A DNA stretch of 60,000 nucleotides from Owenia fusiformis (Eukaryota > Annelida > Polychaeta > Sabellida > Oweniidae): contig CAIIXF020000005.1 of NCBI GenBank assembly GCA_903813345.2, positions 4,433,375-4,493,374 of the forward strand, written 5' to 3'. The stretch's first letter is position 1; each line of letters opens with the position of its first letter. Shown here piece after piece: positions 25,065 to 36,494 of the stretch. The notes beneath the pieces were generated by a model, which was not told the origin of the DNA, did no database searches, and saw only the letters and a program-made list of their open reading frames with translations. A program made the position numbers and the translations under genes.

Positions 25065-25197
25065 CATATTTCTACAGTAACATTCTACAGGATTAGATTA
25101 TATTCCAGTGAAAATACAGGATACAACTGGTTCACTGTAACTCACAGACATGTAATACAATGCTATATTTCTGGTCTCCAAGTATAAATTGAGTGAT

Positions 25198-25362
25198 ATA
25201 GTAAAACCTGTGTTTATTAACACCCTCCTAACTTGCCAAAATTGTTCATTGTAGATAGGTATTCCTTACATAGAGAGTTCATTCACATGTGAGACACTCT
25301 TGTTTCATATAAAGAAGTGTTTCTTACATAGAGGTGTTCCATTAGGTTTTACTGTAATTTAT
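25198..25362. repeat. Pogo/Tigger-like MITE copy with paired ends
   Basis: Begins atagtaaaacctgtg and ends aggttttactgta, so both termini are present in inverted orientation. The interior has the diverged gttcatt and gtgtttctta blocks of the family. Confidence 0.6.
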
Positions 25363-26927
25363 AAGCAGACAGAAGACATTCACCAGGCACAATTGGACAT
25401 GAGAATTTCAGAGAGTAATTCCACATACTGTATAAGTGGTAATTTTACCTAATCATTTGCCTATTGCCTAATTTTTGCCAGGTTTGGAAAATTAAATGTC
25501 AGAAATATTATCTTCATAATGTTATTCAATGGGGAGTTTCTTGTCATTAGGAAAATACACATACACTAGGCTAGCTTGTAGCTTTGGCAATAAGAGTAAC
25601 ACTGAATAGATTGATATGGTATACACATGAACTGTACTTGTCTATATATTAATAAATCTGAAACAGTAAGCATGTCTTCTTGGACACACAAGAAATATGT
25701 ACATATTGTTCTAGTATTGGGTACAATTTAATTAACTGGTTTATTGCTTATTCCATGAAAAATAAATTGTATCTATATCTATTTTTTGGAAATAATAAAC
25801 CAGTATGTCCAGTAGATTTAAACATTAAGGGACAAGTTCAGTTCAAATACCCTTATTGTATTACACATGTACCTAGCATATAATCTTACATTCCGCTACA
25901 ATACATATAAGAACAGACAGTTCATCAACATATTTTATAAAATATCCAACAATATGAAATACAATTTTACACAATGATTTTCATTGTATTATTATATAAA
26001 GCAAAAGGCAATGTGTGTCAAAAGAAAAAACTCCAAACTGAAATTCAGCTGTTAAACAATATCACTACGGAGTAGGGGTGTACTATCACTCATTAAGTTG
26101 CAGTTTATAATTTAATTTTGTTCAAATTGCATATTCACTTCTAATAGGTATTATGATCATGAAATAAAACATTCCCCAGTGAGAAATATTGGTATTATCA
26201 CATGTGGTGGGTCAAAAAGCAAATATAAGTCGGATATTGTTCATTTGAACGTCACATATTAATATCTTGCTTGAATATATTCCCTCTAGTCAGATGCCAT
26301 GATGAAACAACCTTTTTTGGGGTTGTCGAGTGGTCTAGATCACTGAACATGCTGAACCATGAGGTCATGACTTCAAGACTTCTGAGATCGTTGCACTTAT
26401 TCATTTATACAATGAAAAAATGAAGCAGGCGAAGAGTGACAATTTTCATGCTTAAATTCATCATGTTAACCATACCATATTCAAACACAAGTGATAATAC
26501 CTCAAAATCTAGCTGGAGTGACCATGTGTACATGATTAAAATATTAAATAATAAAAACATTACTGGATAACATAACTAGTTGGTGGATTTAGAATGTCAG
26601 AATAATAGTTATTTACACATAAATTACAACTGAATATCAAATACCTTGCTCACAGTACAAAAATATTGGCGCTAGCACCACCATTACATATAACATCAAA
26701 GTGGTCATATAACCTAACCAATGAAGTACACATTCAATGTATTAAATGAGCACACATTAAATTGATATGGACCATATATCTCTTAATCACAATCCGAGAT
26801 CAGATTCTATTTTATCAAATCAAAGGCCCTAAAATTATATATGCACGATGACATCACATGCAAAGAGGGTGCTGACAACTTTTGAAGTATTTATCGACAC
26901 TGATGACAGTACCTATTATTGAGCTAA

Positions 26928-29900
26928 TTAATAAAATCGTTTTCTGTTGTCCTCTTGTTTTTTTAAATAAAGCATAAATCCGACCATGCCGCATATTCCA
27001 AGGCCAATGATGGAGACTATGATGATGACTAGCAGTTTCCAGCCTGAGAGACCACCCCCTCCACTCATAAAACCTCCTTTTACATCATCTACATGATCTG
27101 GAATAGGAGAAAAATTATCTATATTATTTTTGGAAAAATATTTATATGAAAAACCTATTGAATATTTTGGTGTTTACGTGCAAGTTAACATGCAATCAAT
27201 TAGGATGATTATATGAAACAATAATTTATATCATAATATTCATGACTGAATATATCATTTAACTCAACTTTGAAGTATCTATCCTATACATACTATCGTA
27301 TACATGTACATATATTGTATAAAACAGGTTAATTGTAAAACGTTTTTTATCCTGGCTTAGTAGGCAGATATCTGCCTGCCATGTGCATCTCCAGAGATAT
27401 GGTATTTCCCTCAGGATAATCCCTATATCCAACACATCCTTAAATACATTAATACTATACAGATATATTTTAAAATCGAATTTGGATGCTGGATATATAT
27501 TACCTCTAGGTGGAGCAAAGTATTCAGCACCAGGCTCTATTTTTGTATAGTCTTCCCTATCATTGCCTTGTTTACTCTCCTAAAATAGACCGAACACCTT
27601 TATATTTACGATATCTTACAATTTGTGAGTGTTTTATATACTCTTGTTTTGCATTTACATGTTTTTAGTTATGCTGACGAGTTCCTTTGTTTAGTTATTT
27701 TGAAGTAGTGTATAGATGTCACTACTGCATTGAGTCCAAATAAAATTATCAGAGAACATCTAATTTTTTGAATTTTTTCATAGAACAAGATGTACTCAGT
27801 ATATTTATCTTTATTTCATTATGGTATTTATTTGTGTTTTAATACACACTTGATGCTTAAATCACCAATAACATTACAGTAAATGTGACTTAAAATGAAG
27901 GGAAAACTTACATCAAAATCAGATTGTAGCTGGTATAGCTTCATAGATATAATATCATGGTTATCTGAAAGAAAATATTAATGAATTCAGAGATAAAAAT
28001 ATTGAACATGAAAATATAAAGTATAAACGATTGTACTGAACTTTGTATCACATGTATGATCATCTTAAATCAAAATATCCAGACTTTGAAGGAATAGAAC
28101 CACACATGAATTTGACTCCTTCAGATTTCAGAATGAGTTTTTCCAGCAACAATCCCTTTATGGAGACAAGACACCCCAAACCTAGACAAGGTGTTACTAT
28201 TCTTTAATCAACATATAAATCTTCAATAACAGTATGAATTAATGTAACGAATGTGTGTCTAAAAAATAAAATCTCAATTTATTTTACTCCATTTATCTTA
28301 CCTGCTAATTGTCCAGTGGCAGCACTTGCTCCAAAGTAATAACCAGTAGGTAGTCTAACACCTTTCACCTCAAAACATTTCTTCCAGGCATTTTTACCAT
28401 CTATATCCATGGAAACCTGGAAAATAATACTGCGTTTAAATAAAACATATAACTTTAAATGTATGAATGTGTGTCTCCTTGTAATAAGGGATTGTATTTT
28501 GAAGTAAAAATACCTACCATATCTTGATTCAGGGTATTCAATATTTAAATGTCTGTTAACTTCAGGTTTTAAAAAAATAGGATACAGTATTGCCTACAAA
28601 AATGTACTTACAGTTAAAGTGAAATCTTCATATCTAATAGCAACATATGTTTCATGTGGTTTATTACGAAACTGTGCCTCACACCCTGCTAGCTCAGTAT
28701 GTGTACCATCCGCGTCATGATCGTAGGACATTGATCCATTACCAACCATCGCAGAGATATATGGATGACCATGCTGGAAATTAAAGAGTTAAAGCAATAG
28801 TAATGTGAAATGTGCCAAAGGGTTAAGGCGATATATGCACCATTTGGAAGAGTGGTCTGTAATTTTTTTAATAGTTATTCCTGGTATAAACATATATCTA
28901 TTTGGAATCAACATTCAAGTTTTCAACAGTAAGCAGGACACAGGCCATGGGGTCAAGACAGGACTTAATTTATTACATTTGCAGTACTCTGATAATTATA
29001 ATTATCTGATCATAAATATCAAAATAAATCAAGATGATTTTATTTTTACAAATATTTTAGACACATGTACAGTATACAATTGTTGACCTCTCCAGAGGTC
29101 AACCGGCAAAATTGTATACCGAGACTGTAAACCGAGAAACTACTGTTGACAGAGACCGAAGGTCGAGGTCAACAGTGTTTCAAGGTTTACAGTCGAGGTA
29201 TATGATTTTGACGGTTGACCGAATAGAGAGGTCTACAATTGTTTTGTTAGTCAGAAGAAACTAATAATATTATACGACAGTCATCAATCATGGCTTCATT
29301 TCACAATCTTTTCTACGAACCACGCCAGCAATAATTTTTAAGAAAATCTGAAGACAGTGGAAGCTAAACTCTCTGTTTTCGGCACACAACTGCGTACTCA
29401 CCAGTAAATTAATGTTAATTTTGCGTTTCTATTTGTATTGTTGCTATACTCGTCGTGTAGAAAAGTCAAAATATCACTTTCATCAATGTGTACAAAATGT
29501 CCGACTACCATGTTTTTTCTGTAAACATTGTGACGTCATATTTCCCATAATTCACAAGTGTAGTACAGTAACATACGCGGTCAATAATATGATATCCCAT
29601 GATGCACAAGTGAGGTACAGGCAAAAATGTTGACCGCTAATTGACCAATCAGATGCGAGTATTTACACTGAGGTACTAACAATAAAACCTGTCTAATCCG
29701 AACGATATTGGGACCAGCTTATAAAGCATTCAAATTGGGAGGTGTTCACATTTCGATTCTAAAGAAATGTGAACACATTCTCAGTACATTATTTATCGTT
29801 CATTTGACCACATAGCTTTATGGCATTTCAGAAATTTAAAAATTCGATAAATTATTTATTTTCAAATATAACTGTTCACTTTCAAATTGAAAGGTGTTCA

Positions 29901-32900
29901 CGTTTCAACTTTTTTAACATGGGAGTCAATGGGAGGAAAAAATGAGACTGGAAAAAAGTGTTCAGATTGGGAGGTGTTCGAATTAGCCAGGTGTTCAGAT
30001 ATACAGGTTCTACTATATAGAACAAACAGGCATTAACATGACAAAATGTCACCACCCAGTTGAAGCAAGATAAATAAGACCTTTTTGACATTGAGGAGGA
30101 CATTAAATGTCAAATCTATTTTGACCTTGAAAACGTCATTGGAGGTCAAATCTATAGTCAGGTTTGAACTGTTGAGAACTTGTAGACGATTTTGAAAAAA
30201 AGTCAATTTGAAGCAAGCTGAAAAAAACCTTTTTGACCTTAAAAAGGTCATTGAAGGTCAAACCTTAAGTGAGGTTTGAACTTCTGATAACTTATAGATG
30301 ATTTTGAAAAAAAATTGGTCAATTTGAAGCAAGTTGAAAAAAAGACCCTTTTGACCTGAAAGGCTCATTGAAGGTCAAATCTTAAATATAGATTCAGATT
30401 TGAACTTTTGAAAACAGGTAGATGATTTTAAAAACAACTGAAGTCAGTTTATACAATATTTGTTTAATTATTAGAAGTTGTAGGAATTTGTTACAGACGC
30501 CGACCACCGATTGCCAACCGCCATCAAAAAAAACGGAGACCAAACAATATTTCACCACTTTTTGGTGTTGACATAAAAATTATCAAATATTTAAAGCTTA
30601 CATTGTGTGGGCCATTATGGTTGCTATATGTGTCAAGGAGTATGCCAAGTCCCATGAAATTGTCTTTGCTCCCAAACACATTGCCTAAAACATATAAAGT
30701 AGTTCAATATAATTATCTACTACACAAGGTTAATACAAACATTTAATTTCTATGTATGAATTCTTTGGAATGAATACAGCAAGTGTACCTATTCATTCAT
30801 ATTCAATGAATAAAATAAAGCATATTGAAACTGAAAATGAGTGAACTTAAAATTAAATGAATATAACCTAAATAGACTCATACAATGAAATTGTTTAGCA
30901 AAATTAATTTTGATTTCAATTTCATTTATTGCTGAACCTCCGAGGGACCACTGACTGAATCAAGTAAGTTTTTATTTATTTTCTCTATTACCTTATATCA
31001 AAATTTCAATACTAGTATTCATTCAGCACATTTACAAGAAAATACTAATCACATATTAAAGATTCCAACATGCATTTACTTTACTGAGGAAAAAATAGAA
31101 TCAATATATGCTAATTTAAAATATTATTTATCAAAAAATCCTCATATTAAGTGAACACTGATTGAGATGATCATATTTTATACAGCTTTAAAGGTAGAAT
31201 CAGACACATAGGGAGTGATATCATAAAATTGCAAGCAACATGTAAAATTGAAGAATCAATCTTCTCTATCATTCCCAAATATATTAACTCCAAAAAGATC
31301 TGTCAGAGATCACGATAGTTGAAAAAACTTGTTAGCCATTGTGGCTAATTCTTCCAAAAATTTTTAGCCAACCAAAATATGAATTAGCCATTTTGACAAA
31401 AAAAATTAAACACTTCTAATGACTGTTTTCCTAGAATAATAATAATAGAATAAAATACTCACTCCGGTGAAGCAGCCATAGTGTAAATAGCATAGTGTGT
31501 AAAATTAATATATGTCGCGTCATGAGTGACCAGAAATCTACTTTTCCGAAAAAATTTTCTTCTGAAAAGTCGTTCAAATTCAACATTTATGAAGTTGTTT
31601 GGTGAGTAAACCGTAAAAAAGGGAATTCGCCATAACTGCGAAATACCTTAAATTACATATTTTTCGCCACCTCTTTCGAAAATTCGTGATTGGTGAATGG
31701 CGATCGTCTACCGTGATATCTGGATCTGTGATGCCTTATCAAATCAAATTCTAGAATACAGACATGAAAATAATCATGACATGCAAAAATTCTAAGAACA
31801 CTTTTTTGAAAAGATGCTCATGAAATCTTGATTCCACCTTTAAGTTTGATCTTAAAATGCTATTACCTACCTAATTGACTACGTTCTTTAGTATACCATA
31901 TGGCAAAGCCATCCCCAAATAAAGAAGTCCCGCCTCCATGAACTTTGAAGTGGACGTGGAGCTCCCAGTTATGAATCCAGCATTGCTAAAAACCACCAGA
32001 GGAAGAATTGAGAAATACAAGAATAGAATACTAGTAGTAGTTTTAGTCTGCTTGTTTAAGTCTATGTTAGTCTGAGGCTTTGTTCACTTATATATGAACA
32101 TCAGGTTAAACTCAACTACTTATAGATATACAGGCTCATAGCCAGGATTTACTAGTGGGGTTCACTTTTTAAAAATTATACAGGGGCAGGGGGTTCACTT
32201 TTGACAACTTTGCCCCAAAAATGGCCCAAATCACTTAAAAAATGCTTAGAATGGTGAAAAACGGTGTGTTTTTGAGAGAATTTTTGGCCAGGGGGAGGTT
32301 TGCTTGGACCTCCATCTTGGCATCATGAGTTCAGCCTGGATGTATCTTTTTGCATGTAGGCATATAGTTGACTACAATTACATAATCATATCAATGAGGT
32401 GTCTCTTTTCTGCAGCCTAATACACAATGTCGACTGATGAAAAATTCAGAGAAAGACACTCCTTCCTTTACAAGTTAGGAGTTGGCTTTAACTTTTCCGA
32501 AAGTAATAAGACCACTTATTCCTATCTGTAAATGGCTACATAACATGTAAATAAAATCAATGCGAGTGGACAGAGCGCAGCTAAAATTGAAGTAAGTAGT
32601 GGCATAAATTTTTCTGGGTGAGAACCCTGTACACATATAACATTGCACCTCTTTCAGATCACGTCAAAGTCAACCGAATAGCAGGGACAGTCAAGAGATG
32701 ACTTAAAATCAACTAATAGTAAACTAACTATATGTATGACTAGAATAGTACTAATACCACCTACAGTATTATACAAGTTCACAAGAAAGCATATATTTTG
32801 TAAGTATACAAGTAGTACTAATAATTGACATGAAAACCACCGCTAGGCAAATGAAGTGAGCTTTTACCCAACTGATTCCTTTCTTTTGTATACCACAATG

Positions 32901-35755
32901 CTATGCCATCTCCAAACAACGGACTCTTGCTGCCCATCCCAATCTTAAACTCAACAATCCATTCCCAATTGTGGTTCATACACGGCTTTATGAATAGCAA
33001 TATATGGTTCAGCTTTAGATATATGAATTGCAATATAATCCAGAACATACACGGCTTTATGAATAGCAATATATGGTCCAGCTTTAGATATTTGAATTGC
33101 AATATATACCATAAAATACATGGCTTAAGACTTTAAGAGGTATGAATAGCAATACATGGAAGTTTAGAAATATGAATTGCAATATAATCCAGAAAATACA
33201 TGGCTTAAGATGTATGAATAGCAATACGTGGATGTTTAGAAATATGAATTGCAATATATAGGTATCAAAATGATTGTCATTGTTTGATTTTAAAGAGATA
33301 CTAAATGTGTCAATCCAAAACAAACTTCAAACGGATTATTCTGCAGCCAGCATTATAAAAGCTAACATGCCAGCCAATAATATTGTTACAACAAACTGTT
33401 TAGTTAAGATTTTCATCTATCAACATATGTTAACCACTGTGCATTAACCCTTATGTATATTTATCAATAGATAAAAAATCAAAGTAACCTGACAACCAGC
33501 AGACACAGGTTGCAAATCTGAATGCCTTAAAAATGCAACAATAAATAATTTTTAGACCCACATGTTCTGATATACAGAGACATGTACATCTTTAATTGAT
33601 GAACAAAATCCCGAAAAACAACTGAAACTTTACATATTTAAGTTGGATATTCAACATACCACTGAATTCCAAAGTCCGCCTTGTTTGCTCTGATGATCCG
33701 ACGTGAGGCGTATGAACTTTGACGTCACCATAGTTGATCCTACAAAGTCCCATAGAGGCATTGCTGATCCACCACCTGAAATACAATTAAAATGTAATTT
33801 ATTCAAAAAAGATATTACCATACTATGAGTGCTTAACTCATGTACTGTAACATATATATTAGGCTAATTTGAAGTTATTCAATTAAGCCTTTCGTGGTTC
33901 GCTCTTAATGGTGAAGGTACGGAAATATGTACTTAAAAAGCCCTCAAAAAGGACATAATGTGATTGGTCAATATTTTCCAACGATACATTTTGCGTAGGT
34001 ATTTGCGTGACCCGAAAGTTCTAAATCGAACTGATTACTGCTCAGTTGTTTGTGGGTTTTTAACGTAACTCTATAATGCAATTTGAAGATGAGTACTTTT
34101 ATTCTGTTGTTGCATAAATGTTGCAGTTTGTAGTGTGGTAAGATTGGAATGAAAGTGTTGAAAGTCGATTGAAATTATTTTAGTCAACTGATCATGTGAC
34201 CTTTTCTTCCGGAATATTTAAAAAATCTTTTGCGTCTCCTCTTTTGAAGAGGGAAAAATGAATACGACAATTTGGAGAATTTTCTTATTTAATTTGGTGG
34301 CTTTAGCCTTAGTTCAATTCTGGTATCATGGATTTTAATACCAGCCGTCATGTCAATTGTAAGACCCATTCTTGTTCCCCACGCCTTAGAGGCAATGAGA
34401 ACATGCTTTTGTTTTTCTCCCTGAAATTGTTTGAGGGAAATCTGTAGATTACTTCCTACATGCATCTTGTCCAATAGAGAAATGCCTAATTATGTATGTA
34501 CTAGTGGGACTCCACTCAAAGCCCAACCTGAGTCAACCCGGACAACTTTAGAAAGTTGCAGGAGAAAGAAACTCATAGGAAAAATATTATCTCAGTGTTA
34601 GCCCAATTTTGTTTTCAAATGCACTATTTACAATATAAATCTGACAAATAGTGATACTGCATGCTATATTTGTTGCAGTTTCATAGCTAGAAAAATAAAG
34701 TAAGAAAACATACACCAAAAAGTCTAGTGACATTCAGCATTTCCTCCAAGCTTAGTATGTACACCGTTACACATTGTTTGCATGAGGCTCAGAAATATAT
34801 GTCCCTGTGAGCAATTTTGCCACCCCAAAAAGTCAGTCGGCCAGACTCATTCGAGTAAATGTTTCCATGATTGCACACAACTTACTTTTGTACATTTCTT
34901 GCTGGTGACATTGTGGATAAAGCAGTGAAGACTGAAGTTGTATCACAATATAGATTATAGTGCCACAGTGCCACGAAGTTTAGTGTGTTGTGGAGAGTCA
35001 GTCAAATATGTTAGATCGTGAAACAATGACTGGGTAGATATCATAGTATCTTCTCAACAAATCCCAATATGATATCAGTTTATTGATCCAAACCTGTTGC
35101 TGGTGCTTATTTACCCCATAAATCACCCCACAACTACTTGTGTATTGAAATCGTGGGGATTTAAAATGTTTTCAGTAGTTGACACAAAGCTAAATTTTAT
35201 CTAAATAACCACTAGTCCAGCTTATTTTCAATCGCAAGATTTCAATATAGAAGTAGTTGTGGGGGTGATATGAAAATGGGGGTAGTGATTATTTAGACCA
35301 TAAGTATTGAAGATTCAGTAAACCATGTAATACTCAATCAATAAACCAGAGATAAGTTTTCTATGTCTCTGAATAAACCAAGAATCAGATGAAGTGACTG
35401 TACTGATCCTACTCACTAAACTTTTGAGACTTTCGGAGAATGTTGGAGCATGGGCTTTCAAACCGTACAGTTTTAGAATCGAGCGTACCGACCGAGGCCA
35501 AAGAAGCACGGTTCACCTTAATTTTGGTTTACTGTCAAAGCCCAAGTAAAAAAAAACTCAATCAATTTCTGTGCTGAAAAAATAGATTTCTAGAAAATTC
35601 AAAAAACAAACAGCACTGTCATACTCACTTTGATATGGCTTCACTAGTGTATGCTCCCTCTTCAAAAAATCGTTTGTGTTCCATTCTCCACTAACGATCC
35701 ATTTACTGAACACAAATAGGACGAAAAAAGAGAGAAAAGATACAAATTTTGCCAT
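26928..35755 (-). CDS. LMAN2: VIP36-type L-type lectin (LMAN2/LMAN2L)
   Basis: Type I membrane lectin that carries high-mannose glycoproteins in the early secretory pathway. Exons in transcript order: 35629-35755, 33660-33775, 31871-31985 (3a; alternative 3b is 32868-32985), 30602-30684, 28612-28773, 28302-28416, 27912-27964, 27504-27579 and 26928-27097. With 3a the product is 338 aa (human LMAN2 356). MAKFVSFLSFFVLFVFS is a signal peptide; an in-frame ATG 96 bp upstream is a less likely start. Then KREHTLVKPYQ, MPLWDFVGSTMVTS, SLFGDGFAIWYT (Asp106 is the mannose/Ca-site Asp), VFGSKDNFMGLGILLDTY, NGS glycosylation site at 159, MSYDHDADGTHTELAGC, LPTGYYFGASAATGQL. One membrane span lies at about 302-327 and the tail ends KRFY, the ER-export signal of VIP36. 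The family motif Gly-Asp-Leu is Gly-Gln-Leu here (236-238). LMAN2 and LMAN2L cannot be told apart; this is probably the pre-duplication form. Confidence 0.95.
29076..29241. mobile_element. Hairpin MITE with about 60-bp inverted arms in LMAN2 intron 4
   Basis: The left arm acaattgttgacctctcc... and the right arm ...gagaggtctacaattgt pair over about 60 bp, with a further internal inverted block (ctgttgac / gtcaacag). Non-coding. Confidence 0.75.
29683..30015. repeat. Pogo/Tigger-like repeat copy in LMAN2 intron 4
   Basis: Begins ataaaacctgtctaatccg and ends 'caggtgttcagatatacagg'. Several internal gtgttca motifs, also in inverted orientation. Confidence 0.55.
30035..30575. repeat. Dispersed 'GTGACATTTTGC' repeat with internal TGACCTT array, reverse orientation
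   Basis: Begins with the reverse complement of the usual 3' end (aaaatgtcaccacccag). It contains three approximate repeats with 'gaccttgaaaa' and 'gttgaa', and ends near 'tgttgacataaaaat' at exon 4 of LMAN2. Confidence 0.6.
31871..31985 (-). CDS. LMAN2: LMAN2 exon 3a (one of two alternative versions)
   Basis: 115 nt, acceptor TTTTTAG, donor GTAGGT, enters in phase 0 and leaves in phase 1. Encodes QCWIHNWELHVHFKVHGGG followed by TSLFGDGFAIWYTKERSQLG. It is the version closer to vertebrate VIP36 (DWEMHVHFKVHG) and has the stronger acceptor. Confidence 0.9.
32868..32985 (-). CDS. LMAN2: LMAN2 exon 3b (diverged duplicate of exon 3a)
   Basis: 118 nt, acceptor CATAAAG with a weak pyrimidine tract, donor GTAAAA, same phases as 3a (0 in, 1 out). 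Encodes PCMNHNWEWIVEFKIGMGSK followed by SPLFGDGIALWYTKERNQLG, one residue longer than 3a, with no stop and with the GDG sugar-site Asp kept. It lies 882 bp upstream of 3a in the transcript. Splicing 3b directly to 3a would read a stop at the sixth codon of 3a, so the two should be used alternatively. The first 9 bases and the acceptor lie inside a tandem repeat. Confidence 0.8.
32977..33256. repeat. 70-80-bp tandem repeat overlapping the acceptor of LMAN2 exon 3b
   Basis: About four degenerate units with 'tatgaatagcaata' and 'tatgaattgcaatata'. The first two also share 'catacacggctttatgaa', which on the minus strand is the acceptor and first codons of exon 3b, so a second copy of that acceptor exists near 33050. 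Confidence 0.8.
35105..35293. mobile_element. Hairpin MITE in LMAN2 intron 1
   Basis: The left block (caccccacaactacttgtgt, then attgaaatc) and the right block (gatttcaatatagaagtagt, then tgtgggggtg) are inverted repeats of about 50 bp with mismatches. The interior is non-coding. Confidence 0.6.
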
Positions 35756-36494
35756 GATTTTGAAAAAGGATGTGGCAATCTTATGAAGACCCCATATGCT
35801 ACCTTTAATGTCTCCTCTACATTGAGGAATTGTCAGAGTTAGGAGACACAAAAAGCAAATCTTGTCCCAGCATATTACTAAAGTATAGCATCAACGTTAA
35901 CACTTTGATTACAACTTTAAGCCAGGCACGGTGCTAGGGTCATAGAAAACTAGAATATTCTGTAAAATATTGTAAGTCTCAGGGGTCTTCAAGGTAGTTC
36001 TCAAATGTCGTGAAATCACTGATTGATTACTTTATTTCTCGCTCAACAAATGTAGAACTTTTTTAATAGCAATAATTAAACAATAATTATTATTGCTGTG
36101 TATCTCAAGAATTTTGATATGCTTTACAAAAGACAAATTTAAGGGATGGAAAAAATATTATAAAGTAGTCGGACTTCCGGTCTCAATATTTCAAATAGGT
36201 TTTGTAAATTTCTGAAATACTTTTATCAAAAATAGCAAATTATTAGCTATATTTATCCCCAATAAAGACAGCTACTTAAACCGGAGGTAATCAGGATTAA
36301 TTCTATGAAATGTTAAAGTAAAATACACTGTATTTTACAAGGATTAGGCAATTATATTTTGAAATCTTTCATAGCCAATTATCCGGGCACTTGTCCTCTA
36401 CACCGGCAAGTGAAGGTCATTCAAGGGGGTCGAATATTCATTGTAAGTTTTGTGTTTATTCAAAATATTCCAGATACTCAAGCAAACTACCAAG
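35756..36494. promoter_or_regulatory. Shared 5' flank of divergent LMAN2 and PGAM genes
   Basis: 739 bp separate the two start codons, so both 5' UTRs and promoters must lie here (unless non-coding first exons lie elsewhere). No TATA box stands out. A possible non-coding first-exon/acceptor structure for PGAM exists just upstream of 36495, but I cannot place it. Confidence 0.55.

Larger units (their letters stand above)
19998..26927. other. Tail-to-tail intergenic region between RAB24 and LMAN2
   Basis: No protein-like frames. It probably includes the LMAN2 3' UTR (a minus-strand AATAAA is visible at 25740-25745, among others). It also holds a mariner-like MITE and several pogo-like repeats, listed separately. 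Confidence 0.5.

Noticed and set aside
32903-33323. Overlapping open frames with repeated 'FMNSNIWFSFRYMNCN'-type units
   Set aside because: Generated by the 70-80-bp tandem repeat next to LMAN2 exon 3b.
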